From positions 3,251,109-3,315,108 of the forward strand of contig NZ_LMFS01000001.1 of the NCBI RefSeq assembly GCF_001426945.1: a stretch of DNA of 64,000 nucleotides, written 5' to 3'. Under the pieces are notes generated by a model. That model saw nothing but the letters and a program-made list of their open reading frames with translations. It made no database searches and was not told where the DNA came from. The stretch is from Pseudolabrys sp. Root1462 (GTDB taxonomy: Bacteria > Pseudomonadota > Alphaproteobacteria > Rhizobiales > Xanthobacteraceae). Below, one piece after another: positions 60,120-64,000 of this stretch; the stretch's first letter is position 1; each line of letters begins with the position of its first letter. Position numbers and translations under genes: made by a program.

Positions 60120-61244
60120 TCAAACTCCGATCATGCGTTCGCTGACCATGTAGCCGGTGAGCAGGAGCACGCCGAAGGCGACGATGAGCACGGCGGCCGC
60201 GGCCTCGAAGCCGCGCAGCAGCAGCATGCCGCCGCCGGATTTCGACGCCGCAATGCGGCCGGCGAAGCCGCGGGCGATAACCGCCAGCGTAGCGATGATC
60301 GACACCGTGATCGCGGTTCCAAGTCCCATGACGAAAGTCGAGGCGACGCCGACCCAGAACAGTCCCTGCGCCAGTGCGAACACCAGCACGATGATCGCGC
60401 CCGAACACGGCCGCAGGCCGACGGCGAAAACCGCAGCTAGACCGCGGCGCAGCCAGTGCTTGCCGGTCAGTTCGCTCGGTTCTGGCGCATGGGCGTGACC
60501 CCAGGCATGGCCTTCATCGTCGTGATCGTGGTCGTGATGATGGCCATGCGCGCAGGCTGCCGTGTGCACGTGACCGTGCGCGTGATCGTGATCGTGCGCA
60601 TGATCATGAGCGTGATGAGAATGAGAATGCGCATGGCCATCATCGTGGCCGCCGGCATGTGCGTGGGCGAGCGCCGGCTGTGGCTGCGGCATCAAGAGTT
60701 TCAGGAACGCCTTGCCCTTCACCCAGGTGAGCCGCAGGCCGATGACGACGATCAGCGCGTAGCTCACGGTTTCGACGACGCGCACGGTGTCGCCCATGAC
60801 CTTCGAGGTGGCCCCCAAGAGCACCGCGGCAATGGCGACAATGGCGATCGCCGTGAAGGACTGCAGCACCGCCGAGACGAAGGACAGCGCAATGCCGCGC
60901 TTCCAGGTTTCGTTGTTGGCGACGAGGTAAGACGAGATCACCGCCTTGCCGTGGCCGGGGCCCGCGGCATGAAACACGCCATAGGCGAATGAAATTCCCA
61001 TCAGGCCGATAGCCGCGGTTCCGTCGGCCTTGGCGGCCCGGATGGCGCCGGACAGCATGCGATAGAACGTCGCCTGCTGCATCAGGATCCAGCCGGCCAA
61101 GCCACCGACCGGCGCCGGCGGTCCGCCGGCCGACATGCCGAACGGCGCGGCCGAAGCCGCATCGACGGTGGCAGCAATCAGCGCGACGGCGGCGATAAAC
61201 AGAAGCGGCTGCGAGACACGGAAGCGCGGCGGCAAACTTGGCAT
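60120..61244 (-). CDS. Nickel/cobalt transporter, NicO/RcnA family
   Basis: A 374-residue membrane protein from the ATG at 61244. An N-terminal signal-like helix ends A-A-S-A-A-P. G-V-F-H-A-A-G-P-G-H-G-K-A-V near 87 and V-G-L-R-P-C-S-G-A-I near 273 are the two conserved NicO blocks. Between them is a large loop very rich in His and Asp (about residues 193-255). NicO proteins move Ni2+ or Co2+, in or out depending on the member. DUF1007, its usual partner, is immediately upstream. Confidence 0.9.
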   Translation of the reverse strand: MPSLPPRFRVSQPLLFIAAVALIAATVDAASAAPFGMSAGGPPAPVGGLAGWILMQQATFYRMLSGAIRAAKADGTAAIGLMGISFAYGVFHAAGPGHGKAVISSYLVANNETWKRGIALSFVSAVLQSFTAIAIVAIAAVLLGATSKVMGDTVRVVETVSYALIVVIGLRLTWVKGKAFLKLLMPQPQPALAHAHAGGHDDGHAHSHSHHAHDHAHDHDHAHGHVHTAACAHGHHHDHDHDDEGHAWGHAHAPEPSELTGKHWLRRGLAAVFAVGLRPCSGAIIVLVFALAQGLFWVGVASTFVMGLGTAITVSIIATLAVIARGFAGRIAASKSGGGMLLLRGFEAAAAVLIVAFGVLLLTGYMVSERMIGV

Positions 61245-61284
61245 CGATGATATCCCCGGATCGCCGCCCCGCGATGGTGGAAGG

Positions 61285-61935
61285 TCAAGGACAGTGGACG
61301 AGTATCTTGTTGGCGAACTCGGCGCCGATGGCCATCGAGACATTGGGCTGATCGGCCGGGATCATGCTCAGCGCCTTGCCTTCGGCGAACGTCATCTCAC
61401 GCGGCAACACCACATCCATCTTGCAATGCGCGGGCGCGCCGACGAGACGGACCGGATCCTTCTTGGCGAATTCGAAATCGACGAAGATCGACGGATCGTA
61501 CACATCGACGCGCAATTCCTGCGCCTTGATCGGTTGTTCGACCGGCAGCGTGAAGTGCAGCGTCAGCACCGCATCCTTCCAGTCGAGGTAATAGCCGGGC
61601 GCCGGATCCTTGAGCTTCACCTTCTTGCCGTCGGCGGTGACGTAAGTGAAGTAGTCATATTCCTTCAGCGACTCGACATTGACCTTGGCGAGCGGCTCGA
61701 GCTCTTCGCGGGTGAACTGGCCCTTCACCTTGCTCTCATAGCCCTGCGTGGCGAAGGCCGAGAACATGTCGTCAAAGGCCCATGCGTGGCGGATGCCGGT
61801 GACGGTGCCGTCCGGCGCATAGACCACTTCGGTGGTCATGGTCACCCAGACATGGGGATGCGCCACGGCCGGCGCCGAGAACGAAAGCGCCGCCGCCACA
61901 GCCGAAATCGCGAGATAAAGTCGAGCCAGGGTCAT
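61285..61935 (-). CDS. DUF1007 exported protein, partner of the NicO transporter
   Basis: A 216-residue protein. Signal peptide about 1-25, then H-P-H-V-W-V at the mature N-terminus, a likely metal-binding site, followed by the DUF1007 body (F-D-D-M-F-S-A, Y-D-Y-F-T-Y-V). These small proteins nearly always sit beside NicO/HoxN transporters, here 40 bp upstream, and probably bind periplasmic Ni/Co. Start ATG at 61935; a GTG two codons earlier is possible. Confidence 0.85.
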   Translation of the reverse strand: MTLARLYLAISAVAAALSFSAPAVAHPHVWVTMTTEVVYAPDGTVTGIRHAWAFDDMFSAFATQGYESKVKGQFTREELEPLAKVNVESLKEYDYFTYVTADGKKVKLKDPAPGYYLDWKDAVLTLHFTLPVEQPIKAQELRVDVYDPSIFVDFEFAKKDPVRLVGAPAHCKMDVVLPREMTFAEGKALSMIPADQPNVSMAIGAEFANKILVHCP

Positions 61936-62008
61936 GTCCACCGAACCGTTCGGAGCTGTGCACCATTAGCACAGTCTGCGGCGGAAACGGGGCGGCGCCG
62001 CCTAAAGG

Positions 62009-62959
62009 TTACTGCGCCGCCTGGCAGGCGGTCGGACACGCGTCGCGCTTTTCCAGCTCGATCTGCACCGTGGTGTGTCCGATCTTGAAGCGATGTTCGA
62101 GTTCATGAGCGACCTGGTGCAGGAAGGCGTCGCCCGGATGCCCGGCGGGTGTGACGATGTGACAGGTCAGGGCCGTTTCGGTGGTGCTCATGGCCCAGAT
62201 ATGCAGGTCGTGCAGGCCCCCGACCTCGGGCAGGCTTTCGAGGTATTCACGCACGGCGGCCAGATCGATTTCGCGCGGCGCGGCGTTGAGCGCCAGCCGC
62301 AGCGAGTCGCGGAGCAGCCGCCAGGTACCGACAAGGATCACCACCGAGATCAGCAGGCTGACCGCCGGGTCGAGCCATTGCCAGCCGGTCAGCCAGATGC
62401 CGAGGCCGGCGAGGATGACCGCGACCGACACCGCAGCATCCGCCACCATGTGCAGGAACGCGCCGTGCATGTTGAGATCGGATTTGCTGCCGCGGCTGAG
62501 CAGCCAGGCCGAAGCGCCATTGACGGCAACGCCGAGCGCCGCCAGCAGCATCACCGTGCCACCGGCCACTGGCTCCGGCTCGGCGAAGCGGGCAATCGCC
62601 TCCCAGGCAATGATGGCAACGGCAGCGACCAGCAGCAGCGCATTGGCGAGCGCGGCCAGAATCGAGGCGGCGCGCATCTGGTACGTGAAGCCGCTCGACG
62701 GCCGCCACGAGGCCATCGCAAAGGCGCCCCAAGCCAGGATCAGCCCCATGACGTCGCTGAGGTTGTGACCGGCGTCGGCGATCAGCGCCAGCGAATTGGC
62801 CCATATGCCAAAGACGAATTGCGCGACGACCAGCGCGACATTGAGGCCGGTGGCGAGCGCGAAGGTGCGGCCGAAATTCGTCGGCGTGTGCGCATGGCCG
62901 CCGAGACCGTGCGCATGGCCATGGTCGTGATCGTGGGAATGCGAATGTCCGCCGTGCAT
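62009..62959 (-). CDS. Cation diffusion facilitator (CDF) metal efflux protein, DmeF/CzcD-like
   Basis: A 316-residue inner-membrane antiporter. His-rich N-terminus (M-H-G-G-H-S-H-S-H-D-H), six membrane segments with the metal-site pattern H-x-x-x-D in A-D-A-G-H-N-L-S-D and H-M-V-A-D, and a cytoplasmic C-terminal domain. It exports Zn2+, Co2+ or Ni2+ in exchange for protons. The short spacing to the Co-handling genes makes cobalt plausible. Start at 62959 follows an AGGTGA ribosome site; a GTG at 62968 lies inside that site. Confidence 0.9.
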   Translation of the reverse strand: MHGGHSHSHDHDHGHAHGLGGHAHTPTNFGRTFALATGLNVALVVAQFVFGIWANSLALIADAGHNLSDVMGLILAWGAFAMASWRPSSGFTYQMRAASILAALANALLLVAAVAIIAWEAIARFAEPEPVAGGTVMLLAALGVAVNGASAWLLSRGSKSDLNMHGAFLHMVADAAVSVAVILAGLGIWLTGWQWLDPAVSLLISVVILVGTWRLLRDSLRLALNAAPREIDLAAVREYLESLPEVGGLHDLHIWAMSTTETALTCHIVTPAGHPGDAFLHQVAHELEHRFKIGHTTVQIELEKRDACPTACQAAQ

Positions 62960-62964
62960 GAGGT

Positions 62965-62979
62965 TCACCTAACAGGTGA
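62965..62979. promoter_or_regulatory. 15-bp dyad overlapping the CDF ribosome-binding site
   Basis: TCACCT and AGGTGA flank AAC as perfect 6-bp arms, immediately upstream of the CDF start. It may be an operator or a translational hairpin that hides the ribosome site. Confidence 0.45.
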
Positions 62980-63040
62980 CCGGGCGAATACTAGAACGTG
63001 ATAGTGTTTCGTTGTCGTCCCGGGTGAGCACCCGCGAGGT

Positions 63041-64000
63041 TCACACCCCCGCCGCACCACCGTCGGCGCGCGGGTCATGACCGCCTTCGCTGCTGCCGTC
63101 CGGATGCAGCACGACCGCACCGGCGTGGCCCATGGTGTCGGAGTAATCGGCGCCGAGCACCTCGACATCATGGCCGGCTGACATCAGGCGATCGATGAGC
63201 CTTTCATCGAAACGCTTTTCAAGCCGGAGGTTCATGTGCGACGAGCCCCAGGTGCGGCCGAGCAACCAGCGCGGCGCGTCGAGCGCGGTCTCGAGCTTCT
63301 GTTTGTATGTAATGTGGCGCGTGAAGATCGCGCTCTGCGTCTGCGGCTGACCCTCGCCGCCCATGGTGCCGTAAGCCATGACGCGGCCATCCTTGAGCAC
63401 CGCGAGCGCCGGATTGAGCGTGTGGAACGGGCGGCGGCCCGGCTCCAGCGCGTTGAGCGCCTTGTCGTCGAGCGAGAAACTCGACCCGCGGTTCTGCATC
63501 AGCACGCCGGTCTTGGGCAGCACGCAACCGGAGCCGAACTCCCAGTAGATCGACTGAATGTAGGAGACGACGAGGCCGGAAGCATCTGCCGCGCCCATCC
63601 AGATCGTATCGCCGCGCGCCGACGGATCGGGCCAGGGCGCCGCCTTTTTCGGATCGATCTTCGTCGCTTCGCCATCGAGGAACGGCGCGTCGAGGAAGCG
63701 CGCCAGCGGACCCTCGATACGATCGGGATCGGTGACGACGCGGTCGCGCACCAGGAAGGCGCGCTTGGTCGCTTCGATGAGGCCGTGGATATGCTCAAAG
63801 CTTTCGCCGTCGGTGACGCGCAGGCGGTCGAACAAAGCGAGGATGATGAGCGAGGCCAAACCCTGGGTCGGCGGCGGCGCGTTGTAGAGGGTGCCGGCGC
63901 CGATCTTGACGCTGAGCGGCTGGGTGACGAGGGCCTCGTATTTCTCGATATCGGCTCGCGTGACCGGCGAGCCGATACGCTCCAGATCGGCGGCAATCTC
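63041..64000 (-). CDS. Gamma-glutamyltransferase family protein, C-terminal part
   Basis: The gene is cut by the window end; 319 codons and the stop are present, in frame to the last base. G-A-G-T-L-Y-N-A-P-P-P-T-Q-G-L-A-S and the presumed nucleophile Thr in A-R-G-D-T-I-W-M-G mark the Ntn-hydrolase small subunit, followed by V-L-M-Q-N-R-G-S-S-F and G-T-M-G-G-E-G-Q-P-Q-T-Q. The autoprocessing Thr and the glycine-rich loop are intact, so it is probably active. Glutathione is the classic substrate, but the oxamate-amidohydrolase-like branch has a similar sequence. Confidence 0.85.
   Translation of the reverse strand, partial: EIAADLERIGSPVTRADIEKYEALVTQPLSVKIGAGTLYNAPPPTQGLASLIILALFDRLRVTDGESFEHIHGLIEATKRAFLVRDRVVTDPDRIEGPLARFLDAPFLDGEATKIDPKKAAPWPDPSARGDTIWMGAADASGLVVSYIQSIYWEFGSGCVLPKTGVLMQNRGSSFSLDDKALNALEPGRRPFHTLNPALAVLKDGRVMAYGTMGGEGQPQTQSAIFTRHITYKQKLETALDAPRWLLGRTWGSSHMNLRLEKRFDERLIDRLMSAGHDVEVLGADYSDTMGHAGAVVLHPDGSSEGGHDPRADGGAAGV

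Noticed and set aside
60530..60680. Tandem DNA repeat in the NicO gene
   Set aside because: It is codon repetition for the His-rich metal-binding loop and keeps the frame.
61936..62008. Cobalamin riboswitch near the Ni/Co genes
   Set aside because: The gap is only 73 bp and no B12-box-like sequence is present.

Overview
The window is high-GC, gene-dense bacterial chromosome. It looks like an alphaproteobacterium of the order Hyphomicrobiales (Rhizobiales), near Bradyrhizobiaceae/Xanthobacteraceae. Supporting signs are a CpdR-type receiver protein beside an N-formylglutamate amidohydrolase, an alpha-r8/MmgR-like small RNA next to an IMPase-type hisN, a ROSE-like thermometer before an hsp20 gene, a glycerate kinase-DUF1036-pyk overlap, and several degenerate rhizobial intergenic palindromes. 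I see no phage, insertion sequence, CRISPR array or rRNA. The genus is an inference.

Layout. 1-5.9 kb: end of a glycerate kinase gene, DUF1036 and pyk in overlapping frames, a beta-CASP metallo-hydrolase, a diguanylate cyclase and a lone receiver protein. 5.9-17.1 kb: mostly single housekeeping genes (TPR protein, rpmJ, MetE-like protein, VTT membrane protein, Na+/H+ antiporter, tRNA-Val, cpdR, hutG-like, sRNA, hisN, DUF2147, lysophospholipase, hsp20, a proline-rich protein and DoxX). 17.6-23.8 kb: gltB-gltD, glutamate synthase. 23.9-28.2 kb: DUF459 protein, lytic transglycosylase, galU. 28.2-32.5 kb: glycerol-3-phosphate uptake operon ugpCBAE behind a Pho box. 32.6-35.4 kb: an outer-membrane barrel protein and hemH.

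35.5-48.7 kb (all minus strand) reads as one catabolic block: a fused indolepyruvate-type ferredoxin oxidoreductase, a Crp/Fnr regulator, a fatty-acid-type CoA ligase, a complete Liv-type ABC importer and a PaaK-like ligase. A likely logic is uptake of an organic (perhaps aromatic) acid or amino acid, activation to a CoA thioester, and oxidative decarboxylation of a 2-oxoacid; the substrate is not visible in the sequence. 48.9-56.7 kb: an ABC-2 exporter, an isolated fliK/flhB-C-terminal pair, an acyl-CoA dehydrogenase with an SDR, and TRAP permeases without a binding protein.

56.7-64 kb: a nucleoside deaminase, then a cobalt-type nitrile hydratase operon (alpha, beta, accessory) and a flavin oxidoreductase. 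These are followed by a NicO nickel/cobalt transporter, a DUF1007 protein and a CDF metal exporter, so a cobalt enzyme and metal-handling genes share one neighbourhood. The window ends inside a gamma-glutamyltransferase-family gene.

Regulatory RNA and DNA signals are unusually readable here: the sRNA with its own promoter and terminator, the hsp20 thermometer hairpin with a bulged G opposite the ribosome site, the ugp Pho box, a perfect 12-bp-arm dyad before gltB, and shorter dyads before galU and the CDF gene.
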